The notes beneath the pieces were generated by a model that was given only the letters and a program-made list of their open reading frames with translations, was not told where the DNA came from and did no database searches. The position numbers and the translations under genes are program-made. Shown in pieces: positions 45,253 through 57,041 of a stretch of DNA of 64,000 nt (positions within the stretch are counted from its first letter, which is position 1; each line of letters begins with the position of its first letter). Source of the DNA: Talpa occidentalis (taxonomy: Eukaryota > Chordata > Mammalia > Eulipotyphla > Talpidae); assembly GCF_014898055.3 (NCBI RefSeq), contig NW_023605083.1, forward strand, positions 60,800,228-60,864,227, in the 5' to 3' direction.

Positions 45253-45570
45253 CAGATGCCATGTGAGAAGTCCGACTCCCCTCGGACCACCATACTAGGA
45301 GGAAGCAAAAGCTAGTCGTGTGGAGAGAGCTTGGCCAGCCTCTATGCCAGCCATGCAGCAGAGGCACCAGACACATGAGTGAAAAAGTAATCTCAGAGAC
45401 CAACCCACTCAACATTCAGTTGACTCCAGCCCCAGGCACTATCAGAGAGCAGAAAACAAAAAGCACCCAGTTGAGCCATGGCAACCCACAGATTATGAAA
45501 GAAACACATGTTGTTTCAAACCACTAATTTTTGTGGCGATTTGTTATGCAGCAATAGATAACCAAAGCTC
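45253..45570 (+). mobile_element. MLT1-type MaLR LTR, right part
   Basis: gatgccatgtgagaagtccg, gaccaacccactcaacattc, ccatggcaacccacagatta, gtttcaaaccactaattttt and gttatgcagcaatagataac match the 3' half of an old MaLR LTR. No viral gene is present. Confidence 0.65.
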
Positions 45571-45775
45571 CTGAATTCTGATGCTTCTGGAGCTCTTGTT
45601 TTTCCTGTGTATCTATCTTACCTATCTTGAAGTCTGGGGTGACAAGTTTTCTTTTTTTTTTCTCTGTTGTTTTTTTTTTTTTTTGTAATTATTTTCTTTT
45701 TTTTTTTAATCTTAAATTTTATTTTTATATTCCCCCATACAATTGCAAACGCCCCATTCTGACCCCAATCCTTCC

Positions 45776-45796
45776 CCTCCCGCCCCCCACCCCCCA
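45776..45796 (-). other. G-rich (G-quadruplex-capable) tract in the L1 3' UTR
   Basis: The minus strand carries four G runs of 3-6, just upstream of the L1 A-tail. The same tract occurs in the L1 at 57020-57041. Poly-G tracts are a known feature of mammalian L1 3' UTRs. Confidence 0.8.
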
Positions 45797-45880
45797 AAAA
45801 GTGTCTCTGGTTCATAGTTTTCTGTTGATTTTGATTTTCACTTTCTTATATTCATTTTCCTGGTCCCTTATTTAAGTTTT

Positions 45881-48199
45881 CTAGATTCCTGCTATGAGTG
45901 AGACCATCTGGTATTTTTCTTTTTCTTTTTGGCTTATTTCGCTGAGCATGATCCCTTCCAGCGCCATCCATGTTGCTGCAAATTGCATGTGTTTATCTTT
46001 TTTGAATGCTGAGTAATATTCCATGGTATATATGTACCACATCTTCTTGATCCAGTTATCTACTTTTGGGCATTTGGGTTGTTTCCAAAGCTTAGCTATT
46101 GTAAACAGTGCTGCTATAAACATAGGGGTGCAGGTGCTCTTTGGAATTGATGTTTCTGTGTCCTTTGGGTAAATACCTAGGAGTGGAATTGCTGGATCAT
46201 ATGGAAGCTCTATGTTTAGTAGGTCCAGAAATCTCCACACAGCTCTCCATAGTGGTTGGACTAGTCTGCACTCCCACCAACAGTGCAGAAGAGTTCCTTT
46301 TTCTCCACACCCTCGCCAACATTTGTTGTTGCTAGTTTTTTTAATATGTGCCATTCTCACTGGTGTGAGATGGTATCTCATGGTAGTTTTGATTTGCATT
46401 TCCCTGATTACAAGTGATGTTGAACATTTTTTCATATGTCTGTTGGCCATTTGCATTTCCTCTTCAGAGAAGTTTCTTTTTAGCTCTTCTGCCCATTTTT
46501 TGACTGGATTATTTTCTTTGTTGTTGCTGAGTCTCATCAGCTCTTTGCAGATTTTTGTGATCAGTCCTTTATCATTAGTGTTGGGTGCAAAAATGTTCTC
46601 CCAGTTGGTGGGGTTTCTCTTTGTTTTTGTTATTGTCTCTTTTGCTGTGCAGAAGCTCTTTAATTTGATGTAGTCCCAGCTGTTTGTCTTTGTCTTCACT
46701 ATCACTGCTTTGGGTGATGTGTCTGTAAAGATGTCTTTGATGTGCAAATCCCGTAGTGTTTCGCCTATATTTCCTTCTATGTATTTTATGGTTTCAGGTC
46801 TTATGTCTAGTTCTTTAATCCATTTTGAGTTGATTTTTGTGTATGGTGTGAGGTAGTGGTCAAGCTTCATTCTTTTGCATGTAGCGACCCAGTTTTCCCA
46901 GCACCATTTATTGAACAAACTTTCTTTGCTCCAATGCATAGTCTTTGCTCCTTTGTCAAAGATTAGTTGACCATAAATCTGTGGGTTTATTTCTGGATTT
47001 TCTATTCGATTCCATTGGTCTGTATGTCTGTTCTTGTTCCAATACCATGCAGTTTTGATGATTATGGCTTTGTAGTATAGTTTGAAGTCTGGGAGTTTGA
47101 TGCCTCCATTTCCTTCTTTTTTTTTCAGTAGAGCTTTGGCTATTCGGGGTTTTTGGTGATTCCATATGAATTTCATCAATAATTGTTCTATTTCTTTGAA
47201 GAATGCCATTGAGATTTTGATTGGAATAGCATTGAATCTGTATATTGCTTTTGGTAGGATGGCCATTTTAATAATGTTTATTCTTCCAATCCATGAGCAG
47301 GGGATGTCTTTCCATTTCTTTGTGTCTTCTTCTATTTCTTTTAACAGTGTTTTATAGTTTTCTTTGTATAGGTCCTTTACCTCTTTTGTTAGATTTATTC
47401 CCAAATATTTGATTTTTTTTGTTTCAATAATAAAAGGGGTGGTTTTTTTGATTTCTTCTTCTTCAGATTTATTGTTTGTGTATAGGAAGGCTACTGACTT
47501 TTGCGTGTTGATTTTGTATCCTGCCACTTTACTGAACTGACTGATGAGTTGAATTAGTTTTTCTGTGGACATTTTGGGGTTCTCTATGTATATTATCATA
47601 TCATCTGCAAATAGTGATAGTTTGACTTCTTCTTTTCCTATTTGGATGCCTTGGATGTCTTTCTCTTGTCTTATTGCTCTGGCTAGGACTTCCAGTATTA
47701 TATTGAAAAGCAGTGGTGAGAGTGGACATCCTTGTCTTGTTCCAGATCTTAATGGAATTGCTTTCAGCTTTTCACCATTGAGAATGATACTGGCTGTTGG
47801 CTTGTCATAGATGGCCTTTATGATGTTGAGGTATGTTCCTTGTATCCCAAGAATTTCAAGGGCTTTTATCATGAATGGGTGTTGCACTTTGTCGAAAGCT
47901 TTCTCAGCATCTATTGATATTATCATATGGTTTTTATATTTCTTTTTGTTGATGTGTTGGATAACGTTGATTGATTTTCGGATGTTAAACCATCCTTGTG
48001 CCCCTGGAATGAATCCAACTTGGTCATGGTGAATTGTCTTATGGATACATTGTTGGATTCTGATAGCTAAAATTTTATTGAGGATTTTTGCATCAGTGTT
48101 CATTAGGGAGATTGGCCTATAGTTTTCCTTTTTTGTGTTGTCCTTATTCGGTTTTGGTATTAGTGTAATATTGGCTTCATAGAACGTGTTTGGTATTGT
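45881..48199 (-). pseudogene. L1 ORF2 protein, N-truncated but open to its natural stop
   Basis: The frame from Met at 48103 gives 740 codons. It stays open upstream for another 32 codons to the element's 5' break at 48199. Full-length L1 ORF2p is about 1,270-1,280 residues, so the endonuclease and the start of the RT domain are missing. The RT palm motif FADD is at residues 165-168 counted from that Met (47600-47611). The cysteine-rich C-terminal motif ([10 protein letters not shown]...CWWEC) is intact. The stop lies at 45881-45883. Without promoter, ORF1 or endonuclease it is not an active element. If transcribed from a host promoter it could still encode an RT fragment. The 153- and 64-codon frames on the opposite strand are shadows. 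Confidence 0.93.
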
Positions 48200-48217
48200 G
48201 GGGTGACAAGTTTTCTT

Positions 48218-50164
48218 ATGCCAATTGGTCAGTTGATTTCTCAGATGCTTTAATCATATAAAAATCCCCTGAGGGTTGCTGTAATCCTACCAGCTAGAGC
48301 AACAGGAATCCTGCAGCACTTGTGAGTGAAGAGCTGCAGCTATTTTCATTATCTTGCTGGGAAAAAGGAGATAGTAAACATCAGGCTGCTGCTGATGGAC
48401 CTACAGACTGCACTTACCAATGTGAAAAGATTCTGCCAGAGAAATAGGAGCAACTTTTGGGTGTGAATCAGAGTCAGAGCAAGGGTCAGAACACACTGCA
48501 GTATCCTTGACTTCCAAGCCACACTAATTCACTGCCTAACTCAATTCAATTCAACAAGCACTTATTGAACACCTGCTGTGCTGAGAAATTAAACTTATTC
48601 CTACTGGGAGATATAGGAGATTTAATTCCTATGTAAATGGGTTAATATTTTAGTCAGGGGGACTAAAATCAAGAGCAAGTTATGGGGGAAAAAACAGTAA
48701 CATGGCATCGATGCTTAAGACAGATACTAGTGGGTGAAGGGTCTGTGTGTTTTCACTGTTAGGTTATGAAGGAACATTCATTCACCATACCATTTTCCAA
48801 GCACCCAAATCTAATGATCAGAAGTTTATGATTGAAGGGAAACATAATTGCAGACAAAATACATACTCCTGGGCATTTAGTAAATAAATAACTTAAAAGA
48901 ATGATACATCCTAAGAATTAATCAAGTACAAGTTGGTTTTTGGTCTATATATTGAGACTCTAAATCTGAGAAGGATTCACAAATCTAACCATTTACTATA
49001 TTTTAAAGATTAAGAAGAAAATAAAGAAATAATCTTTATGGAAAAGCAAGAAAAATCCAGTATTCAAACATTTCATGTCTCATCTGTGAGCTTTGTCTTT
49101 CCAAATGTGTGGTTCCAGGCAAGATGCTTGAAGCCACAATTTCAAAATGAAAAAGGTATTCCCCGTTAGGAACTTTATGGGCACTAAAGGAGATGAAGAG
49201 GGGTCAGTCAGGACAGAACTATGGTAATGACAAACAGTCCTGGTCCCCCAGTGACTATAAATAACAACATTGACTTTTTGTTCACCCAACCTGTCCAGTC
49301 CAGTCCAGCAGGAGAACATGGCTCATTCAACACATGGGGACCCCTTCCTCTCAGCTCAAGCCTCTATCTCTCCACAGCAAGGCAGCATGACAATCTGTAC
49401 AATGGCAGAACTAACACACTTCCTGTGGTCAAGCTAGTCACATGATCACTCATACCTGACTTCAAACAGATAAGGACATGCCGTCCTACTATGTTCCTAA
49501 AGGAGGAAGAACCAGAAATATTTGATGAACAGCTATCTGATAATGGTTATCACAAAGAGCCACAAATTCAGAGAGCACCTTCTCAAGCATCAGTTCTACT
49601 TGAAGATGGATTATTACAACAAACACAGCTATGTAAAGAGCTCAAGTTCAAAATATGCATAAACTTTTAAACACAAGATTTGCATGGATTTCAGGTTTCT
49701 GGAATCCTAAAACTCATCTCAAAACCATAGCTCAGTCCCATAGCTTGCTATTTTTGCTATTATTAGAGGTTCCATGGAATAATTAAGGAGTGCTAGTTTA
49801 GAATAAATATTTCATTTGAAGGAAATTAAATTACATGATTTAGAGTCCTCAAGACAAGCAGTGGGTAATGTTCTAAATTTCTTAGCACTTAAAGGCAGAA
49901 ATAAAACACAATAACATCGCTCATTTTCTGTCAACAGAAAGCAAACACCTCTACTGACTTAAGTAGCCATCTTTCTTGGAGTGCTGTCTGGATGATGAAG
50001 CCATCGCCAGCTGCCACATATGAAAGCACAGAATTGCTACTATTGCATAAACCACTATTAACTAAAGGAATCACATCAAAACTGGTTCATTTAATATTAG
50101 TTGCTTTCTGTAGATCATACCTAACTCAGGATTGGAGTTGGGAAGATCTTGAAAAGTTAACAAA
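48218..50164. other. Unassigned sequence
   Basis: Nearly 2 kb with no gene recognised. A short old-repeat fragment (caattcaacaagcacttattgaacacctg) lies at 48540-48600. Confidence 0.4.
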
Positions 50165-50412
50165 GGCTTCACACACTGAGAGCTTATTATGTGTCAGGCA
50201 CTTTTCTAAGCCATGTCTACGTATCTACTACATCTTCAAAACCACTCTATGTGGTAGGTGCTATTATTACCCCAACGTCACAAGTAAGGAAACTGAGGTA
50301 CAGAGACATGAGCATACCCAAAGTCAAAGAGCTTTTAAGTAGTAGAACCAGGATTTACCCAGGCAGTCTGATTTAGAGTCTCACTCTTGAACACCAGACT
50401 AAACCACCACGA
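50165..50412 (-). repeat. MIR, well preserved
   Basis: gagcttattatgtgtcaggc, tcttcaaaaccactctatgt, ggtaggtgctattattaccc, aaggaaactgaggtacagag, gaaccaggatttacccaggc: nearly the whole MIR complement. Confidence 0.85.
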
Positions 50413-51770
50413 CTTGTTTGATTATGGTCCACTGGGTAGCTTTTGTATTCAATGAGCTGTGGGCATGTGCAGAAACTCACTCATTTCCTTATTAAATCAC
50501 TGAAACAGAGACAGGGAAGCCAGGGTGTGCTATCAATTACAGCACAGTTGATTGAGGTCACTTCTGGAATAGATTCTACTCTACTCATACTTGAAGCAGC
50601 CTACATTGAGCCTAGCATAGGTCCCAGAAACAAAGTGATTTTCTGGAGGAAGATTTGCTTTTCTCCAGCTCACTTCCCAGTGAATGATGGAGATCCCAAA
50701 GCTCCACACACTCCATTAAATGGAAGCGATAATTCCAGCATGGAAATGTTTTAGGGAATGCAATGCCAACTGCCTACCCTTTTTATGAGGGAACTGAGGA
50801 GAGTGAATTGAATACAGCACTTGGAATGCCATTAAAAAGAAGAAAAACTTTTGAATTAGAGCTATTAGAAGAGGATAGCTTTGGAATATTTTTCTTTTTT
50901 TAGGAAACACTGACAACCATCTAGAATGTGCAAAGTCAGTGCTATAACCCACCACCAATGCCACCATTGCCATCACCCTTGACCCTCAAAAAGTCCAGGA
51001 ATTATACCAAAATCTACACTTGCCACAAGTGGTTTAGGTCTATTCAATCCAAAGCTGATGGTCAGATCATGGGTTGAACAAAACTAAAAAAGAATAAATC
51101 ACAAAGATAACAGTGTCCATCAGCCCTGATTCACCAAATAGTAGAGAGACCAACAGTGCAGTGGAGGCAAGGAATATATCCCTAAACCTTGTAAAGAGCA
51201 CTGGGTGTGGAAACAGAGAATCTGAGCTCAAATTACACACTCAGCTGCCCAAAGGCCACACCAATCAAGGAAAAGCATGATTAGAGCCTAGAGTTAAACT
51301 CTGGTACTGGAGGAACCACAATCAACTATGAAACACGTGCCCGTTCCAAAGGCACTTCCATTCCATATTTTTTCTCCACAAATAACAGCCCAAACAAAAC
51401 ACGTCAATACTAAGCTGTGAGCCTGGTGACCTCCCATGCTGAATTCCACCTGAGGCATCATCACTTAAAGCTACAGTACTGAAGGCTACAGGACTGAAGG
51501 TAGGTCATGGAGCTTCTCTGAAGTTTGAAGTTTCCTTATCACTCAAGAAAAAGATATAATAGTCTCTAGCTATCCAGAATTCATGATGATAATTTCCACA
51601 TATCCACTCAATTTGATCTCCTTGATAGAACAGTAATTTTTTTAATCACTACCTTTGGACATCAGGTGTGGCATATTATGGGTTACTGCAAAATTTTGAA
51701 AAGTAAGAAATCAAATGTATGCCTATCGTATGGCAAACATGACCGTTGGTGCTCTACAACTATCTCATTA
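50413..51770. other. Unassigned sequence
   Basis: No repeat or gene recognised. Confidence 0.4.
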
Positions 51771-51788
51771 GAAAAGAAAAGGACTCCA

Positions 51789-52081
51789 GGGGCTCCCTGG
51801 TGGCACAAGAGGTTAAGCACAGCATGGTGAAACTATCCACAAGCTCTGCAGCACAAGTTCGATGCCGGCCAGCCAGGGAGCTACCCTCTCCTGTCTGAGG
51901 CAGACCTCTCCTGTCTTGCCCGCTGCTCCCCTCAGCAGTGTATTTCATTAGATCTGCATGTTCTTCTTCCCACTCTGTCTCCGGTGAATCCTCTCACCTG
52001 CCTCCCACCAACCCCCCGCCACAATTCTGGCCTGTACCAGAATTGTGTTCTTGCATGCATAAATAAATAAATCTTTAAAAA
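51789..52081 (+). mobile_element. tRNA-derived SINE, older subtype, with local rearrangements
   Basis: Full length (ggggctccctggtggcacaa ... gcataaataaataaatcttt) and flanked by gaaaagaaaaggactcca (51771-51788) and gaaaagaaaagggcttca (52082-52099). Two oddities are present. The block cacatggcgcag is replaced by a second copy of ctctcctgtct. Near the 3' end an 11-bp perfect inverted repeat (52020-52030 / 52037-52047) has replaced part of the usual ctgtaccccagttcttg. Confidence 0.94.
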
Positions 52082-52099
52082 GAAAAGAAAAGGGCTTCA

Positions 52100-53089
52100 A
52101 TGTAATCCTGTCAGTCATAAGCCCAGTTCTTCCAAATTCATTCTTTGTCTTATTTTTTAACCCCAGGTGGTTGACTCTTAAAAACGGGGGTGAGGTCTTC
52201 AGGTTAAGGCTAAGGAGGGAGTAGGCTGCAATCAGGGCTTATTTTAATTTACCTCCTCCAAAGGGCCTTTTCTCTCTTTATACCAATTTAATTGCCAGCC
52301 CCCCTTGCTTATTCATTTTTGTCACCTCAAGTTCAGGGAGCTTCTGCTCTGTGCTGGGCCCATGCTGGACCAGGGGACGGCGAGCCAGCAGCCTCGGTAC
52401 AGCCATGGAGGAGGCCACCTTTCAGGTGCTGCATTTGTAGAACTCTAGATGGGGGCACTACAGCTTCTATCAAGCCTCAAATTATGGCAATGTTCTAAGG
52501 AGCAGCTGGGGTTTTATTTTTCATTTCCTCAGCACACCCGTCTCTCCACATTTAGTTGATATGCTCTAAAGAACAGGCCCTAACACCTGGGGGTATGTTT
52601 TTGAAAAATGTGTGGACCATATGCATACCTAACATGCAACAGGGCCATGGAGAAATTGGTACAATGCGACTTGGCACCAGTCAGCCTTTTTTTTTAATTC
52701 CTTAACATCTTGCCTACAAATTGCATCCTCAAGCACTTCAGAGAGTTGAATAACCCCCAAATGCTTAGAGTTTATTTCATTATGCTTTATTTGAGGTTTT
52801 AAAGGAGGGGGAGACCAGAGAATGTCAGGAACAGTTTAGCAGCATCAGGGCTGATTAGGCTGAAGAGCATTCAAAGAAATTTATTTCTGTATTCCTTTTG
52901 TTACCAAGATCACGTGTTTCGCTGAGAATGATCTCATGATTGCCTCCCAAGTGTCCTTTCTAACCTCTCATGAGCCCATTACCTGTTGTGTGACTGGCTG
53001 ATTATTAATTTCTTTAAAAAGAAAAGGGGCTGGGGCAAGACTAGGGAGCACTGTTAGGCAGCAGCCAATAGTAGGCTCTTTTCTAGGAA
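52100..53089. other. Unassigned sequence
   Basis: No repeat recognised. 52700-52960 is AT-rich unique sequence with no visible decay signature. Confidence 0.4.
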
Positions 53090-53240
53090 TGGGGGAAACC
53101 CAGCTCCTAATGCTTCTTCTAAAGCGTCTAAGCTGTGTGACCTTGAGCAAGTCATTGTACTTCTCAGGGCTTTGGCTTCTCCTTTGTTTAATACAACAGA
53201 AATGATGATGTATTACCTCTGTGGGTCTGTACTGCTTGCA
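53090..53240 (+). repeat. MIR fragment
   Basis: taagctgtgtgaccttgagc, aagtcattgtacttctcagg, gctttggcttctcctttgtt is the MIR core. Confidence 0.75.
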
Positions 53241-53289
53241 GAGTCCTGCCATATGCACTGTCCCAGGGGCAGCAAGTGAGGCCTTCGTG

Positions 53290-53425
53290 CAGAATCCCAG
53301 TCCAACCTGTAAGCTATGTAGCTTTACACAAGTGTACTAACCTCGCTGAATTCATTTCCTTGTGAAATGGGGAAAGGCACAGAAAAGTAGGTGTGAGGCT
53401 CAAATGAAACAGAGAATCCAAAATT
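53290..53425 (+). repeat. MIR fragment
   Basis: tgtaagctatgtagctttac, acaagtgtactaacctcgct, tccttgtgaaatggggaaag follow the same MIR core about 200 bases after the previous copy. Confidence 0.6.
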
Positions 53426-53499
53426 CCCTTTTTAAATTGTCCATAAACCTTTAGACTCAACTCTCGCTTAGGCCACATGTCACTCTGTTAACTTCACCA

Positions 53500-54100
53500 C
53501 CCTTCTCCCCAGATGCTCTAAAAGAACAAAAGATGATAGAAGTAACATGCTCTGCGCATGCTCTGCAAGAGCAACCTCCAGGGCAAATCCAGCATTCACC
53601 TCTCGCCAAGTTGCTTTCCTCAATCCCCTGCATAGCAGTGTAGGGTAAGGAAAAATGTCAGACTTTTCTGCCCTCCCGCCATCAGGATAGATGATGGATT
53701 CCTGCGGTCCTGAATGCATGCCTGATGGCGGGCACCTGGAGTAGGGTGTGGGCATAGGAAGATGGGATTCACCTGGTCTGAGACTGGGCTTTTAAGGGCG
53801 GCGTCACAGGGATGCCAGCAGAAGCCAAGCAGAAGTCAAGACCGAACAGAAGCAGAGAGAGAAGCAAGAGAAGCAAGAGAAGCAGAAGCCGAGAAAAGGC
53901 CGGAGAGCCCGGAGTGAATACTTGGTGGGGGCTGGGAGGCCTGCCAGCCTCCCGGCCCCCCAGCATCCCTGCCTGCCATATACCTGGTAATCCCAATAAA
54001 AACCTGCAAAACCACTGAGGACTCCAATTCCTCCTTTACCTGGTCTGCTGGATCATAGAAAACCTGCACGTATCCATTCCTGCCCCTACAAGCAGCCACC
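53500..54100 (+). other. Unassigned GC-richer segment with LTR-like elements
   Basis: I see a TATA-like cttttaagg at about 53790, a purine-rich stretch of AGAAGC repeats (53820-53900), and AATAAA at 53996 followed by about 100 bases of pyrimidine-rich text. This resembles the U3-R-U5 plan of a solo LTR. I cannot fix its ends or find a target duplication. A 68-codon Arg/Ser-rich frame at 53812-54018 is a translation of the purine repeat and not a supported gene. Confidence 0.3.
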
Positions 54101-54714
54101 ACCTCGAGTCATGAAAACGTTGACCTATCACGTGCCCCAAGGCATCTTCACTTTTATTGAGGGTGGAAGGAAAGACTATGTTTCCTGGTAAAGGTACTTT
54201 AGGTGAACCCAGAATTGAAAAGGGGAAAGGGTGAGGGAGGTCAAGGAAACCTCGGAAATCTTACTAAAGCTAGCTGTAAATCTCACCCAGAAAGTACAGT
54301 CCACGTTAAACTGGAGCTGAGACCTGGTAGAAGGCCCAAGAATGACTTATCTGAGAAACACAGTTATTACCCTGTTGCAATTTCTACTGCTGAACTGAAG
54401 TGGGGTGGTGGCCAGTGGGCCCCATCTCTCCAGGTTTGCCCAGTTATGTCCTCCTCCACTTCCCTGACTATAAACCCCAGCCTCCTCATCCCCCTCCCCC
54501 CGACTCCCTGCCCAATTCTTTCATGGGTATGAGAAGATGTTTATTTGACTGGTATTTTATAGAATTCTTGCCCACAGAAATGCCCTGGAAAGTATCCTGT
54601 GCTTTCAATACCTCTTGTGCCTCTGATAAGGAGAAAGATGTAAAGACACACCCTATGCTAAGTTATCCTCTCAATATTGCCCTATTATGTCTGACAAAAT
54701 ATCTACAAAGTACT
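54101..54714. other. Unassigned sequence
   Basis: No feature recognised. Frames of 109 and 106 codons overlap here in different phases. Confidence 0.4.
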
Positions 54715-54905
54715 TTTTAAGCACCTACTCTGCTCCAGACACTGTATTTTTAAACACAATTTCACTTTAATCCTTTGTTAAATGTGTAGTGATCGTTATT
54801 TCCAATCTACAGATGAGCAAATGAGCCCTGGAGAGTTTTTGAACTGCCTGAGTATGATTTGATTATCCAGGTAATACCAAGATTCTACCTCAGTTCTTCT
54901 AGATT
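54715..54905 (-). repeat. MIR
   Basis: aagcacctactctgctccag, caatttcactttaatccttt, ctacagatgagcaaatgagc, cctggagagtttttgaactg: MIR complement. Confidence 0.7.
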
Positions 54906-55055
54906 TGATGTCCTTGTTCTTGCTAATTCCCTCATGCCATTCCTGGAGTCAGAAAGGGAAGAACCTTACTCAAATAGATAGATAGTGTTGCAGACTTATG
55001 CATAGAATAATGTTAGTGTGGGTCATCACGGGAGCAGTTATCAAGAAGGGATTAA

Positions 55056-56934
55056 TTCCATTAAGATCTGGAACAAGACAAGGATGTCCACTCTCACCAC
55101 TGCTTTTCAATATAATATTGGAAGTCCTAGCCAGAGCAATAAGACAAGAGAAAGACATCCAAGGCATCCAAATAGGAAAAGAAGAAGTCAAACTATCACT
55201 ATTTGCAGATGATATGATAATATACATAGAGAACCCCAAAATCTCCACAGAAAAACTAATTCAACTCATCAATCAATTCAGTAAAGTGGCAGGATACAAA
55301 ATCAACACGCAAAAGTCAGTAGCCTTCCTATACACAAACAATAAATCTGAAGAAGAAGAAATCAAAAAAACCATCCCTTTTATTATCGAAACAAAAAAAA
55401 TCAAATATTTGGGAATAAATCTAACAAAAGAGGTAAAGGACCTATACAAAGAAAACTATAAAACACTGTTAAAAGAAATAGAAGAAGACACAAAGAAATG
55501 GAAAGACATCCCCTGCTCATGGATTGGAAGAATAAACATTATTAAAATGGCCATCCTTCCAAAAGCAATATACAGATTCAATGCTATTCCAATCAAAATT
55601 TCAATGTCATTCTTCAAAGAAATAGAACAATTATTGATGAAATTCATATGGAATCACAAAAAACCCCGAATAGCCAAAGCTCTCCTGAAAAAAAAAAAGA
55701 AGGGAATGGAGGCATCACACTCCCAGACTTCAAACTATACTACAAAGCCATAATCATCAAAACTGCATGGTATTGGAACAAGAACAGACATACAGACCAA
55801 TGGAATCGAATAGAAAATCCAGAAATAAACCCACAGATTTATGGTCAACTAATCTTTGACAAAGGAGCAAAGACTATGCATTGGAGCAAAGAAAGTTTGT
55901 TCAATAAATGGTGCTGGGAAAACTGGGTCGCTACATGCAAAAGAATGAAGCTTGACCACTACCTCACACCATACACAAAAATCAACTCAAAATGGATTAA
56001 AGAACTAGACATAAGACCTGAAACCATAAAATACATAGAAGGAAATATAGGCGAAACACTACGGGATTTGCACATCAAAGACATCTTTACAGACACATCA
56101 CCCAAAGCAGTGATAGTGAAGAGAAAGATAAACAGCTGGGACTACATCAAATTAAAGAGCTTCTGCACAGCAAAAGAGACAATAACAAAAACAAAGAGAA
56201 ACCCCACCAACTGGGAGAACATTTTTGCACCCAACACTAATGATAAAGGACTGATCACAAAAATCTGCAAAGAGCTGATGAGACTCAGCAACAACAAAGA
56301 AAATAATCCAGTCAAAAAATGGGCAGAAGAGCTAAAAAGAAACTTCTCTGAAGAGGAAATGCAAATGGCCAACAGACATATGAAAAAATGTTCAACATCA
56401 CTTGTCATCAGGGAAATGCAAATCAAAACTACCATGAGATACCATCTCACACCAGTGAGAATGGCACATATTAAAAAAACTAGCAACAACAAATGTTGGC
56501 GAGGATGTGGAGAAAAAGGAACTCTTGTGCACTGTTGGTGGGAGTGCAAACTGGTCCAACCACTATGGAGAGCTGTGTGGAGATTTCTGGACCTACTAAA
56601 CATAGAGCTTCCATATGATCCAGCAATTCCACTCCTAGGTATTTACCCAAAGGACACAGAAACATCAATTCCAAAGAGCACCTGCACTCCTATGTTTATA
56701 GCAGCACAGTTTACAATAGCTAAGCTTTGGAAACAACCCAAATGCCCAAAAATAGATGACTGGATCAAGAAGATGTGGTACATATATACCATGGAATATT
56801 ACTCAGCATTCAAAAAAGATAAACACATGCAATTTGCAGCAACATGGATGGCACTGGAAGGGATCATGCTCAGCGAAATAAGCCAAAAAGAAAAAGAAAA
56901 ATACCGGATGGTCTCACTCATAGCAGGAATCTAG
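55056..56934 (+). pseudogene. L1 ORF2 fragment, frameshifted
   Basis: RT-domain codons run from 55056 with FADD at 55202-55213. An A run at 55688-55698 has 11 A, where the sister copy has 9. This shifts the frame, and the first frame ends at 55753. The correct frame resumes at about 55699 and runs to the normal stop (56932-56934), including the C-terminal cysteine motif. Host sequence upstream happens to be open in the same phase from an ATG at 54998. That yields a 251-codon chimeric frame with about 20 non-L1 residues, which I take as chance. Confidence 0.93.
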
Positions 56935-57019
56935 AAAACTTAAATAAGGGACCAGGAAAATGAATATAAGAAAGTGAAAATCAAAATCAACAAAAAACTA
57001 TGAACCAGAGACACTTTTT

Positions 57020-57041
57020 GGGGGGTGGGGGGCGGGAGGGG
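57020..57041 (+). other. G-rich (G-quadruplex-capable) tract in the L1 3' UTR
   Basis: Four G runs of 6, 6, 3 and 4 separated by single bases, about 90 bases after the ORF2 stop. It is the plus-strand counterpart of 45776-45796. Confidence 0.85.

Larger units (their letters stand above)
45635..48217 (-). mobile_element. Young L1 retrotransposon, 5'-truncated (about 2.55 kb), with target-site duplication
   Basis: A minus-strand L1 with a long poly(A) (T-rich 45651-45708), a 3' UTR of about 170 bp and the 3' 60% of ORF2. The element ends abruptly at 48199 inside the reverse-transcriptase domain. A perfect direct repeat tggggtgacaagttttctt flanks it (45635-45653 and 48199-48217), so it was truncated at insertion. 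No 5' UTR or ORF1 is present. The lack of stops and the intact duplication point to a recent insertion. Confidence 0.97.

Noticed and set aside
46212..46673. 153-codon frame on the plus strand inside the 46-kb L1 (repeated as 56142-56603 minus in the other L1)
   Set aside because: Antisense shadow of ORF2. Its conservation in both L1s follows from the shared L1 sequence.
45635..48217. Possibility of a full-length, autonomous L1
   Set aside because: The element starts within the RT domain. No 5' UTR, ORF1 or endonuclease, and the target duplication directly abuts the truncation.
53812..54018. Arg/Ser-rich frame resembling an RS domain
   Set aside because: The composition comes from AGAAGC-type purine repeats. 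No homologous context and very short.
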